Shown here in pieces: positions 36,289-43,873 of a stretch of DNA of 56,631 nt. Numbering within the stretch: position 1 is the first letter of the stretch; every line of letters starts with the position of its first letter. The position numbers and the translations under genes are program-made. Origin of the DNA: Bacillus sp. FJAT-29790. GTDB lineage: Bacteria; Bacillota; Bacilli; Bacillales; Cytobacillaceae. Below the pieces are notes generated by a model, which was given only the letters and a program-made list of their open reading frames with translations, was not told the origin of the DNA and searched no databases. Where the stretch lies: contig NZ_JAHNZZ010000001.1 in assembly GCF_019039215.1 (NCBI RefSeq), positions 2,331,737 to 2,388,367 of the forward strand, read 5' to 3'.

Positions 36289-37330
36289 TTTCGTTCACCT
36301 TTTCTTGAAGATAAGGCAAAGCCAACTCTCTAGAGATGAATCCTACCTGTAAAAGCTCTTTAATACTTGATTCTAACGTATGCATGCCTTGCGCTCGGGA
36401 AGTTTGCATAATATTAACGATTTGGTGAATTTTTTCGTTTCGGATCAAGTTAGCAACTGCGGAATTATTCATTAATATTTCTGTCGCCGCTTTTCTGCCC
36501 TTCTTATCAATTGTCGGAAATAATCTCTGAGACATTATGGAAACTAGAACAGACGCTAATTGAATGCGAATTTGTGCCTGTTGGGATGGTGGAAAGACAT
36601 CAATGATGCGGTTAATCGTTGCTGGGGCACTTGAAGTATGCAATGTCCCTAATACTAAATGCCCTGTCTCTGCTGCGGTAATGGCTGTCTGAATTGTTTC
36701 TAAGTCACGCATTTCTCCAACAAGAATGACATCAGGGTCTTGGCGAAGTGCTGCTCTCAGACCATTGGCAAAATTATTTGTGTCAAAGCCAACTTCTCGT
36801 TGGTCAATTATACTTTTATCATGTTTGTGAAGGTATTCGATTGGATCTTCAAGCGTAATTATATGTTTTCGCATCGTCTCGTTCATATAGGCAATAAGTG
36901 AAGCAAGCGTTGTTGATTTTCCGCTTCCGGTCGGACCAGTTACAAGCACAAGCCCCTGCGGCTTCAGTGCTACTTTCTTTAATACTTCAGGGAGATCCAA
37001 TTCTTCCAATGCCGGAATCCTCGTCGGAATTACACGTATCGCCATCGCAATACATGAACGTTGAAAATACGTGTTCACCCTGAACCTTGACACTCCCGGA
37101 ATCCCATAGGAAAAATCAAGTTCCCCTTTTTCTTTGAATTTTTCCCACATATGGTCAGGAATAATAGCTTTTGCCATTCCTTCAGTATCAGCTGGAAAAA
37201 GATTGTCCTTCCCATACTTTTTTAAATCGCCATTAATCCGCATGACAGGCGGTACACCAACAGTCAAGTGAATATCAGAAGCTTTTAACTCAAAACCGGC
37301 CCTAAGCAGAAGATCCATTTTATTTTTCAT
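36275..37330 (-). CDS. pilT: type IV pilus retraction ATPase PilT
   Basis: The roughly 351-residue hexameric ATPase drives pilus retraction and so twitching or DNA uptake. Visible are the N-terminal PAS-like domain (ASDIHLTVGVPPVMRING), Walker A TGPTGSGKSTTL, Asp box, Walker B DPDVILVGEMRD, His box TGHLVLGTLHT, and the C-terminal AVANLIRNEK segment corresponding to the PilT AIRNLIR motif. Two adjacent ATGs (37333 and 37330) follow AGGAG, and the second has better spacing. B. subtilis has no PilT, so this marks a true retractable pilus. Confidence 0.95.
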   Translation of the reverse strand: MKNKMDLLLRAGFELKASDIHLTVGVPPVMRINGDLKKYGKDNLFPADTEGMAKAIIPDHMWEKFKEKGELDFSYGIPGVSRFRVNTYFQRSCIAMAIRVIPTRIPALEELDLPEVLKKVALKPQGLVLVTGPTGSGKSTTLASLIAYMNETMRKHIITLEDPIEYLHKHDKSIIDQREVGFDTNNFANGLRAALRQDPDVILVGEMRDLETIQTAITAAETGHLVLGTLHTSSAPATINRIIDVFPPSQQAQIRIQLASVLVSIMSQRLFPTIDKKGRKAATEILMNNSAVANLIRNEKIHQIVNIMQTSRAQGMHTLESSIKELLQVGFISRELALPYLQEKVNENASV

Positions 37331-37341
37331 CATTTGCACTC

Positions 37342-39003
37342 CTAATCAGGGATTGCTACCCGTAATACTTCCTCTGTCGTTGTAATTCCTTGTTTTACTT
37401 TTAATAAACCATCATCAATTAAAAAAATCGTTTTGTTTTTGACCGCAAGCTCTCTAAGCTTCGAGAATGTCTCCCCATTCATGATCACCTTCCGAATCTC
37501 ATCATCAATAACGAGAACTTCATGGATTGCAACACGCCCTTTATAGCCTGTCATATTGCAAGATGAGCAGCCTTGGCCACGAACAATTTTCTCTATCCTC
37601 ATACCTCGTCTTGCAAAAATTTCGATTTCACGTTTTGACGGCTCCTGTGCTTGCGCACAATCACGGCAAATTCTTCTAACTAGCCTTTGGGCAATAATTC
37701 CGCTCACAGATGAAGCAACGAGAAACGGCTCGACCCCCATATCAAGCAGGCGGGTGATGGAACCAATGGAGTCATTTGTATGCAGAGTACTTAAGACAAG
37801 GTGACCCGTTAAAGAAGCTCTAATCGCAACTTCAACCGTTTCTCTGTCACGTATTTCCCCGACCATAATAATATTCGGGTCCTGACGCAAAATTGCTCTT
37901 AGCCCTGTAGCAAAAGTCATCCCTACATTAGAATTGACTTGAATTTGATTAATTCCTTCCAGCTGATACTCTACCGGATCTTCAACCGTAATAATATTTA
38001 CTTCTTCACTATTTAGTCGATTTAAAGCTGCGTACAAAGTAGATGATTTCCCCGAACCTGTTGGACCTGTTATTAAAACGATGCCCGTTGGTTTTTCTAT
38101 CATCTCGATAAAGCGATGCAAATTCACCTTGTTAAATCCGAGCTTATTGAGATCATTTAAAGAACTTCCGAGATCTAATAGACGCATGACAATTTTCTCT
38201 CCGTATACGGTCGGTAGAGTTGATACCCTTAGATCGACAGGGTGAAAGTCTAAATTCACTTTTATCCGTCCGTCTTGAGGGATGCGGTGCTCTGTTATAT
38301 CCAAATTTGCCATGATTTTTATTCTGGCGATGAGTACACTTTGCATATGCTTCGGGAGCGTTCGTTCTGTTCTTAACACTCCATCTATCCTGTAACGGAT
38401 CATTACTTTCGTTTCTTGGGGATCGATATGTACATCGCTTGCTTTCATTGTAGCCGCATTCGTCAAAACCTGGTTAACGAGTCGAACAATGGGTGAATCT
38501 TGATCGGCAATCGTATCTCCTTGGGCATCTTCTGTATTGGACGATGTGCCAAATAGTTCCTCAAAACCTTCATCCATATCATAATATTTATTAATAGCCC
38601 GCAAAATATCGTCCTTCGTGGCAATGGCTGTTTCAATATGGAAGCCGGTAGATAAGCGTAAATCATCAATCGTATAAAAGTCCATTGGATCGGCCATCGC
38701 TACAAACAGCTTTTCTCCATCCTTTTTTAAAGGGATAATCAAGTTCCGTTTAGCCAATTCTTTCGGAACGATATTAAAAAGCTTGATATCAAAAGGGTAA
38801 CGATAAAGACTGACATGAGGGATACCAAGCTGAAATTCCAACACTTCAATTAACTGCTGTTCTGTTATATAACCCCTTTGCAGCAGCGCATCTCCAAGTT
38901 TTTGTCCATCATCTTTTTCCTTTAAAGCAAGCTGAAGCTGTTCTTCAGAAATCAATCCTGATTCAACTAATAAGTCCCCAAGCCGCTTACGATACTGGTT
39001 CAT
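37342..39003 (-). CDS. pilB: type IV pilus extension ATPase PilB
   Basis: GspE/PilB ATPase, 553 residues, that powers pilus assembly. The N-terminal domain (1-60) has two consecutive MshEN-type motifs (RLGDLLVESGLISEEQL and KLGDALLQRGYITEQQL), a fold that binds c-di-GMP in some homologues. The catalytic part has Walker A TGPTGSGKSSTL, Walker B DPNIIMVGEIRD, STLHTNDS and the zinc tetracysteine (CRDC and CSSC, about residues 440-480). It is 2 kb-scale upstream of pilT with an 11-bp gap and belongs to the same operon. Confidence 0.96.
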   Translation of the reverse strand: MNQYRKRLGDLLVESGLISEEQLQLALKEKDDGQKLGDALLQRGYITEQQLIEVLEFQLGIPHVSLYRYPFDIKLFNIVPKELAKRNLIIPLKKDGEKLFVAMADPMDFYTIDDLRLSTGFHIETAIATKDDILRAINKYYDMDEGFEELFGTSSNTEDAQGDTIADQDSPIVRLVNQVLTNAATMKASDVHIDPQETKVMIRYRIDGVLRTERTLPKHMQSVLIARIKIMANLDITEHRIPQDGRIKVNLDFHPVDLRVSTLPTVYGEKIVMRLLDLGSSLNDLNKLGFNKVNLHRFIEMIEKPTGIVLITGPTGSGKSSTLYAALNRLNSEEVNIITVEDPVEYQLEGINQIQVNSNVGMTFATGLRAILRQDPNIIMVGEIRDRETVEVAIRASLTGHLVLSTLHTNDSIGSITRLLDMGVEPFLVASSVSGIIAQRLVRRICRDCAQAQEPSKREIEIFARRGMRIEKIVRGQGCSSCNMTGYKGRVAIHEVLVIDDEIRKVIMNGETFSKLRELAVKNKTIFLIDDGLLKVKQGITTTEEVLRVAIPD

Positions 39004-39024
39004 ATTAATCCCTGCTTTAACCGC

Positions 39025-40407
39025 TTATTTTTTTGTTTCATCTGGATTTCCCCATATTTCAGATTCTTTTCCTTTGCTGCTGTCTTGCCCTTTTTGTGCA
39101 TTTTCGCTTTGGGAATTCCCCTCTGAATTCTGCCCAGATTTATCCTCTTGTTTATTATTTCCTGCTTCACTGTCCTGTTCGCCAGCCTCACCATTGGCAG
39201 AATCACCTGGCAGAATCGGCCCCGGATTATTATTAACTGCCGAACCAGTCACCTGTTTAACTGTTAGACTTTGGACAATGACTTTATGTACTGGCGGATA
39301 AAAATCTTCAGAGACAAGCTCAGTTCTTAACAATTTTCCTGTTTCATCGACAATTTCCCGGTAAACTTTTAAAAGTATGCCTTCCTTGCCTTCTTCTGAA
39401 TTTCTTTCTTCACCAAAATTAAGCTTTGCATCAAATTGAATAATTTTCTTCGGTTTAAATGTTTCTTTATCCTCAACTGACACATTATATTGATAAATAA
39501 ATCGGGAACCTCTTAAGGAAACATACAATAAATTATCAATAGATTTAAAATGTAAAATATACCCCTGGTCATTTGGATTTGTGAGGATAAAATCCATATT
39601 ATTTTTTTGATCGATCTTCGCCTCAAAACCAGCCTCTGCGTATTCTGGCAAAGTTCTGCTAATATGCCTTTCTGTTATTGCAAAATTGCTTGAAAGGACT
39701 GTTTTATAAATAGCGGCTGAAATAATACTTAATGTTTTTTGATCGTATGATGTAATCCCCTTCTCATCTAACATTTTTAAAATTGAAAGCTGAGATTGTG
39801 GCAGAATTTCAATTGTTGGTATTTCGGCTGCCCATTTTTGAATCAATTTATTTTCACCCACAAGTGAAGTCGTTGATTCTGCAATAAGTTCATCTTCTGA
39901 GGATTGTGGAAAATAATCTTGGAGTTTAATCGAATGGCTTCCTTGTTTCAACCTAGAAGCATAGATTAAAAGATCATTCCTTAATTGATCGATATTAAAA
40001 TCAAAACTTGTTAATTCGGGTGACATTTCAGTAAGTAGATTGGAGAGAGCCTTATTGTCTAATTCAACAAATAGCTGATTCTCCTGACCTGATTGTGCAT
40101 GTTCAATCGTTCTGTCAAACTGAAATTTATAAATTCCTAAATCTAATTCTTGTTCCTCCTCTTTATACTGCAAGAAAAACTTTGTATTCTCAAGCCATTT
40201 CCCCTGTTCTTCAGCCATAAGGGTCTTTGCTTCTTCCGGCGATTTATTCGAAACATCCACTGAGCCAATATGAGTGTTCATTGAATAACTATCATTAGTG
40301 CTGAATACTTTCCCATATACAGAACTTCCAAAATATGAAAAGCAGAAAATATAGGCCGTACAAATTGTTAGAATCATGCACAACTTTAAACTAAGCGTAT
40401 TTTTCAT
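39025..40407 (-). CDS. exported VanW/G5-like protein of the pilus locus
   Basis: The 460-residue protein has an N-terminal membrane anchor or signal (about 7-28). A peptidoglycan-binding-4-like region (SVDVSNKSPEEAKTLM) resembles the N-terminus of VanW proteins. A VanW-like segment follows (ERHISRTLPEYAEAGFEAKI, DFILTNPNDQGYILHF), then a G5-like strand region (about 350-390) and a Ser/Asn/Gln-rich acidic tail. The internal ATG at 40407 is chosen because AGGTGG precedes it and it clears the upstream gene. VanW-domain proteins are exported, of unknown biochemical function. It is 21 bp upstream of pilB, so a role in pilus passage or anchoring in the wall is inferred. Confidence 0.75.
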   Translation of the reverse strand: MKNTLSLKLCMILTICTAYIFCFSYFGSSVYGKVFSTNDSYSMNTHIGSVDVSNKSPEEAKTLMAEEQGKWLENTKFFLQYKEEEQELDLGIYKFQFDRTIEHAQSGQENQLFVELDNKALSNLLTEMSPELTSFDFNIDQLRNDLLIYASRLKQGSHSIKLQDYFPQSSEDELIAESTTSLVGENKLIQKWAAEIPTIEILPQSQLSILKMLDEKGITSYDQKTLSIISAAIYKTVLSSNFAITERHISRTLPEYAEAGFEAKIDQKNNMDFILTNPNDQGYILHFKSIDNLLYVSLRGSRFIYQYNVSVEDKETFKPKKIIQFDAKLNFGEERNSEEGKEGILLKVYREIVDETGKLLRTELVSEDFYPPVHKVIVQSLTVKQVTGSAVNNNPGPILPGDSANGEAGEQDSEAGNNKQEDKSGQNSEGNSQSENAQKGQDSSKGKESEIWGNPDETKK

Positions 40408-40426
40408 TCTGACCACCTGCTTTTTA

Positions 40427-41176
40427 CTATGCTTCAACATTCATAGATAGCTCAACAACAACACTAGGCCCTTTTGCTTGCGCCTTTACTATTTCATCCA
40501 TTGTTAAAATCGTTCCTTCAAGGATGAGTACATTTCCATCTAAGTCAACAATATCTTTTAGAACCATTTTCCCAGTTAGTAACTCAATTTGCTTCTCTCT
40601 CAAAACTCGTTCTTCGTCATCTATCTCTTCAACAACATCTTCGTTTACAGTTTTATCAGCTTCATTGTTACAGTCCGGATCAAGTTGTAAAGCATTTTCT
40701 AAGAAGCCTTGACTAACATCCTCTTTAACAATAATAATATCTTTTCCGAATGTAAGGACATAGCTTGATAACATTGTTACACCCCTATCTCCTAGTTTTA
40801 AATCCATTCCTAGAATATGTCCTGTTTCTTCATCTGCATAGAATTCAATTACCTCACCAATCAGTTCACCTTTCCTTGTCATCACTTTCGTATTGTTAAT
40901 CTTGATTTTTTTATTAACTAACTGATTAGCAATCGGAATCTCATTCAAATCGATAACCGCATGATCATTTTCAATTGTAAGAGCGTATTCACCAATCCCA
41001 ACAACCCTTTTAAACGGAATTGCTCTTACACTAACTTGCCATTCTTCATGTTCAATCGTTAAGAAGTCAATTGAACCTTTTTCTGGATTTATAACTAAAG
41101 ATTTAACTTTCCCTACTTGCTGCCCATCAGAAATACTAATTACTGGTAAATTTATAATTTGTGAACTTTTCTTCAT
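40427..41176 (-). CDS. PRC-barrel domain protein of the pilus locus
   Basis: The 249-residue cytoplasmic protein has two PRC-barrel-like domains: residues about 5-85 (VISISDGQQVGKVKSLVINP) and about 90-165 (VMTRKGELIGEVIEFYADEE, MDLKLGDRGVTM). An acidic linker follows, then a third short beta unit (GKMVLKDIVDLDGNVLILEG). PRC barrels bind RNA or protein partners in RimM and photosynthetic proteins. Nothing fixes the partner here. The ATG at 41176 follows GGAG and is preferred to an upstream GTG. It is located 20 bp before the VanW-like gene. Confidence 0.75.
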   Translation of the reverse strand: MKKSSQIINLPVISISDGQQVGKVKSLVINPEKGSIDFLTIEHEEWQVSVRAIPFKRVVGIGEYALTIENDHAVIDLNEIPIANQLVNKKIKINNTKVMTRKGELIGEVIEFYADEETGHILGMDLKLGDRGVTMLSSYVLTFGKDIIIVKEDVSQGFLENALQLDPDCNNEADKTVNEDVVEEIDDEERVLREKQIELLTGKMVLKDIVDLDGNVLILEGTILTMDEIVKAQAKGPSVVVELSMNVEA

Positions 41177-41230
41177 TTTCTCCACCACACCTGACTTTTT
41201 ATTTCTAGCTTTTATTAAGGTTGTCTCATA

Positions 41231-42655
41231 CTATTTATCGTCAACACTAAGAGGATAGTAAGTTAGTAAAAATTGGATCTCCTGCATTAATACTGGATAT
41301 TTCGCATACTTATCCACTAATATTTTCATTAATTCATGAAGTTTTACATATTCTTTCGTCGAGATATAATGCTTAATTAATAGACTGGCAAATGTATAGT
41401 ATTCGGAGTACGGCATTTGCGGGTGCATACATGCTTTGAGCATTTTTTCATATTGAGTATTATCAAGAGATTTCCTCGCTAGTTCTGTTTGGGCTAATAA
41501 GGTTTTGAACATTTGCTGCTGCAGCTTATTCTTATCTTCATCTTTTTTTAATAAGAGATTGCTTATTTCTGATTGGGTTTGCGGTATCTCTGCTGCTATA
41601 TTATTTTCCGACAATTCATCAGGATATTGAAGATTAGCTTCAATTGCATTCCCTAGCTCTCGTTCTTCTTCAGTAGTGAGTGCCACTTCATTCTGTATAC
41701 TTTCAAATTGCGATAAGAAATCAATAAATTCTTCATTATCCGCTTGATCTTTTAGCGAAATTCTTTCTAGACATTGCTCTTTAGGTTCTTTTTCTCCCTC
41801 TAGAACTAGATCCTTCTCAACCGTACTTGCCACTTCGTCCGCTATACTTTCAAATTGTGACAATACATCAAGATATTCTTCCTCTTCCTCTAGATTTACC
41901 TTGTTAGGATCGAAAGGCATAAGCGGATCCTGATCGCCTTGTTCTTCTACACTTTTAACTTCCCCCACCAGATCTTCCGGATCATCAAATATTAGTTTCT
42001 CAAGCTCCGACATATAGCCGAATTCCTGGTCGCTGTCTATTTCTTCGGTAATTATGTCAGTAATCTCTTCTTTGTCGAAGTTTATTAACGTATCATCTGT
42101 ATGCTGTTCCAACTCATCAATTTTTTCAATTTGAGTTTCAGCAAATAGCTCAGAAATATATTCCTCATCTTCCTCTAAAGCTATATGATCATTCTTACTA
42201 ACAGCTAACTGGCTAGCATTTACAGAATCATTTGCTTCGTCATCTCTAATAGCGACAAGTTGTTCCTCCAGATACTCATCATTTTCTTTGATGATTTCAC
42301 TCTCTACATTCATTTGTTTTGTTTCATTCACGGTACCCATATTATCTAGCAAATCCCCATCTAATGACTTGGCATGAACATCACTGGCACTAGATGAACC
42401 TTCGCTCTGATCAACAAAGATAAGATGATTAATCTTCTTATCTAGCAAAAATGAGCTAAGTATGGCTAGAGTGAAAACTAATAATGTAATTTGCCACCAT
42501 TCAAAAATAGCATTGGCTGTTAGGCCTAGAGCAGCTAGCCCAAAGGAAACTGCTAAAACAACTAGCTTCCCTTTTTTAGTTAGGCCTAGAGGAAGGAAGT
42601 AAACGAAAGGAACTAGTATAATTAGTGATGCAAGAGCAAATAAATACGTATGCAT
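41231..42655 (-). CDS. membrane-anchored acidic protein of unknown function
   Basis: The 474-residue protein has three N-terminal membrane segments (about 2-22, 32-48, 52-70). A very long, highly acidic region (about 80-370) follows, with repeated modules of type EEYLDVLSQFESIADEVAST and EEFIDFLSQFESIQNEVALT. A helical C-terminal domain (about 375-474; KTLLAQTELARKSLDNTQ, YYTFASLLIKHYISTKEY) may be a TPR-like or binding domain. No family was recognised. It is the first gene of the minus-strand pilus cluster, divergent from the minor pilin operon, with a strong ribosome binding site (AAGGAGGGG). Confidence 0.8.
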   Translation of the reverse strand: MHTYLFALASLIILVPFVYFLPLGLTKKGKLVVLAVSFGLAALGLTANAIFEWWQITLLVFTLAILSSFLLDKKINHLIFVDQSEGSSSASDVHAKSLDGDLLDNMGTVNETKQMNVESEIIKENDEYLEEQLVAIRDDEANDSVNASQLAVSKNDHIALEEDEEYISELFAETQIEKIDELEQHTDDTLINFDKEEITDIITEEIDSDQEFGYMSELEKLIFDDPEDLVGEVKSVEEQGDQDPLMPFDPNKVNLEEEEEYLDVLSQFESIADEVASTVEKDLVLEGEKEPKEQCLERISLKDQADNEEFIDFLSQFESIQNEVALTTEEERELGNAIEANLQYPDELSENNIAAEIPQTQSEISNLLLKKDEDKNKLQQQMFKTLLAQTELARKSLDNTQYEKMLKACMHPQMPYSEYYTFASLLIKHYISTKEYVKLHELMKILVDKYAKYPVLMQEIQFLLTYYPLSVDDK

Positions 42656-42701
42656 AGACTCCCCTCCTTCCTCTCTAGTATAAACAAATCATACACTCTT
42701 T

Positions 42702-42721
42702 TTTGTAAAATTTGTTACAAA
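42702..42721. promoter_or_regulatory. Inverted repeat between the two divergent pilus operons
   Basis: TTTGTA-AAATTTGT-TACAAA lies in the 159-bp region between the unknown membrane protein gene (minus) and the minor pilin operon (plus). It could be a regulator site controlling both units. A TATAAT box for the plus operon is at 42777-42782, with no good -35. Confidence 0.35.
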
Positions 42722-42814
42722 TTTCTATAATTGATGTATTTAGACCTATAAAAACAAAAATTGACTATAAAATATTGTATAATAAGACAAGCTATTTGGA
42801 AAGAAGGGGAAAAA

Positions 42815-43312
42815 ATGAATTTTAGAAAAATCCTATTTAATCCAAAAGGATTTACTCTTATGGAAGTTTTAGTGTCCTTGACGATTCTTGGAATCATATT
42901 AATGGGGACAATGAAGTTTTTTTCCCAAGCTTATACGTATACAAATATCAATCAAAAGAAAACTGCTGCAATTAACGTTGCAAGAAATACACTTATGTAT
43001 ATTGAGAAAGATAATTTTATTGCAGTAAGAGATAGGTTTGAAAAAGATCCGGAAGAGGAAATTTCACTTTTTATTTGTGATGAAAAATATAAAAAGTTTT
43101 GGAAGAATGAAATAGAAGATGTGGGCTGTGAGCCAATTACAATTAATAATGTAAAGTATGAGGTATATATTCGTGCAGAGGAAAAACCTGAACCAGGTAA
43201 GAAAAATTATTCATTCTTTGTTCCTCTAAAAGCAACAGTTACTTGGACTATCAACGGAAAAGACAATTCCACAGTATTGGACGGTGTCATAAAAAGTGAA
43301 GATCTTCGATGA
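42815..43312 (+). CDS. minor type IV prepilin, PilV-like
   Basis: The 165-residue prepilin has a leader ending NPKG, cleaved before FTLMEVLVSLTILGIILMG, with glutamate at mature position 5. The N-terminal segment resembles PilV/GspI minor pilins (FTLMEVLVSL). The globular part contains two cysteines. The ATG at 42815 with AAGGGG is preferred to an upstream in-frame start at 42761. It is the first of three overlapping or closely spaced plus-strand genes, the only plus-strand operon in the pilus region. Confidence 0.88.
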   Translation: MNFRKILFNPKGFTLMEVLVSLTILGIILMGTMKFFSQAYTYTNINQKKTAAINVARNTLMYIEKDNFIAVRDRFEKDPEEEISLFICDEKYKKFWKNEIEDVGCEPITINNVKYEVYIRAEEKPEPGKKNYSFFVPLKATVTWTINGKDNSTVLDGVIKSEDLR

Positions 43313-43859
43313 AAGAGGGATTACCTTATATGAACTTCTGGCAACGTTCGTAATCATGATGATTGTTCTTCCAGTTATCTACGGGGTGTTCTCATCAGGA
43401 ATAAAGCTTTATCACAAAATCCAAGTAGAAGAACAACTTAGAGATGATGCAGATTATACAGCTACAATGATTATGAATACTTTTTATTCCTTTCCTTTTG
43501 ATTATGTGAGGGAGTGCGGGGAGAATTGTATTGAATTGGTCGATAGTACACATACGGCTATAGAAGAAGTGAAAGAAAAAGTGCGGGATAAACAAACCTT
43601 TTATAGCATTGATCAGAAAAAAGAGAATGAACGCGAAAATTCAATTAAGTTAGAACTTGGGGAAATTGAAAAAGACGGAGAAAAAATTAGCATCTTTCTT
43701 ATTGATGGCAAACCAATTGATGCCGTTTCTGATTTCAGTGATTCAGAGTTATCACTATCTTGCTCAAAGTGTGAGGAAGGAATGATATCTTTAAACTTCC
43801 ATCTCGACGATAAAAGATTAAGAAAACCGCTCGAACTAAAAAGTCAATTTGGATTTTAA
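43296..43859 (+). CDS. minor type IV prepilin, PilW-like
   Basis: The 187-residue prepilin has the very short leader MKIFDERG, then ITLYELLATFVIMMIVLPVI with glutamate at mature position 5. Larger PilW/GspJ-type minor pilins have this arrangement. The globular part is acidic, with paired cysteines (VRECGENCIEL, LSCSKCEEG). The start is a GTG inside the end of the previous gene (17-bp overlap), implying translational coupling. Confidence 0.85.
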   Translation: MKIFDERGITLYELLATFVIMMIVLPVIYGVFSSGIKLYHKIQVEEQLRDDADYTATMIMNTFYSFPFDYVRECGENCIELVDSTHTAIEEVKEKVRDKQTFYSIDQKKENERENSIKLELGEIEKDGEKISIFLIDGKPIDAVSDFSDSELSLSCSKCEEGMISLNFHLDDKRLRKPLELKSQFGF

Positions 43860-43873
43860 AGGGGCTGTAAAAT

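Noticed and set aside
42656..42814. c-di-GMP riboswitch upstream of the pilus operons
   Set aside because: No GEMM-type conserved core could be recognised here or upstream of the DUF5057 and cyclase genes.
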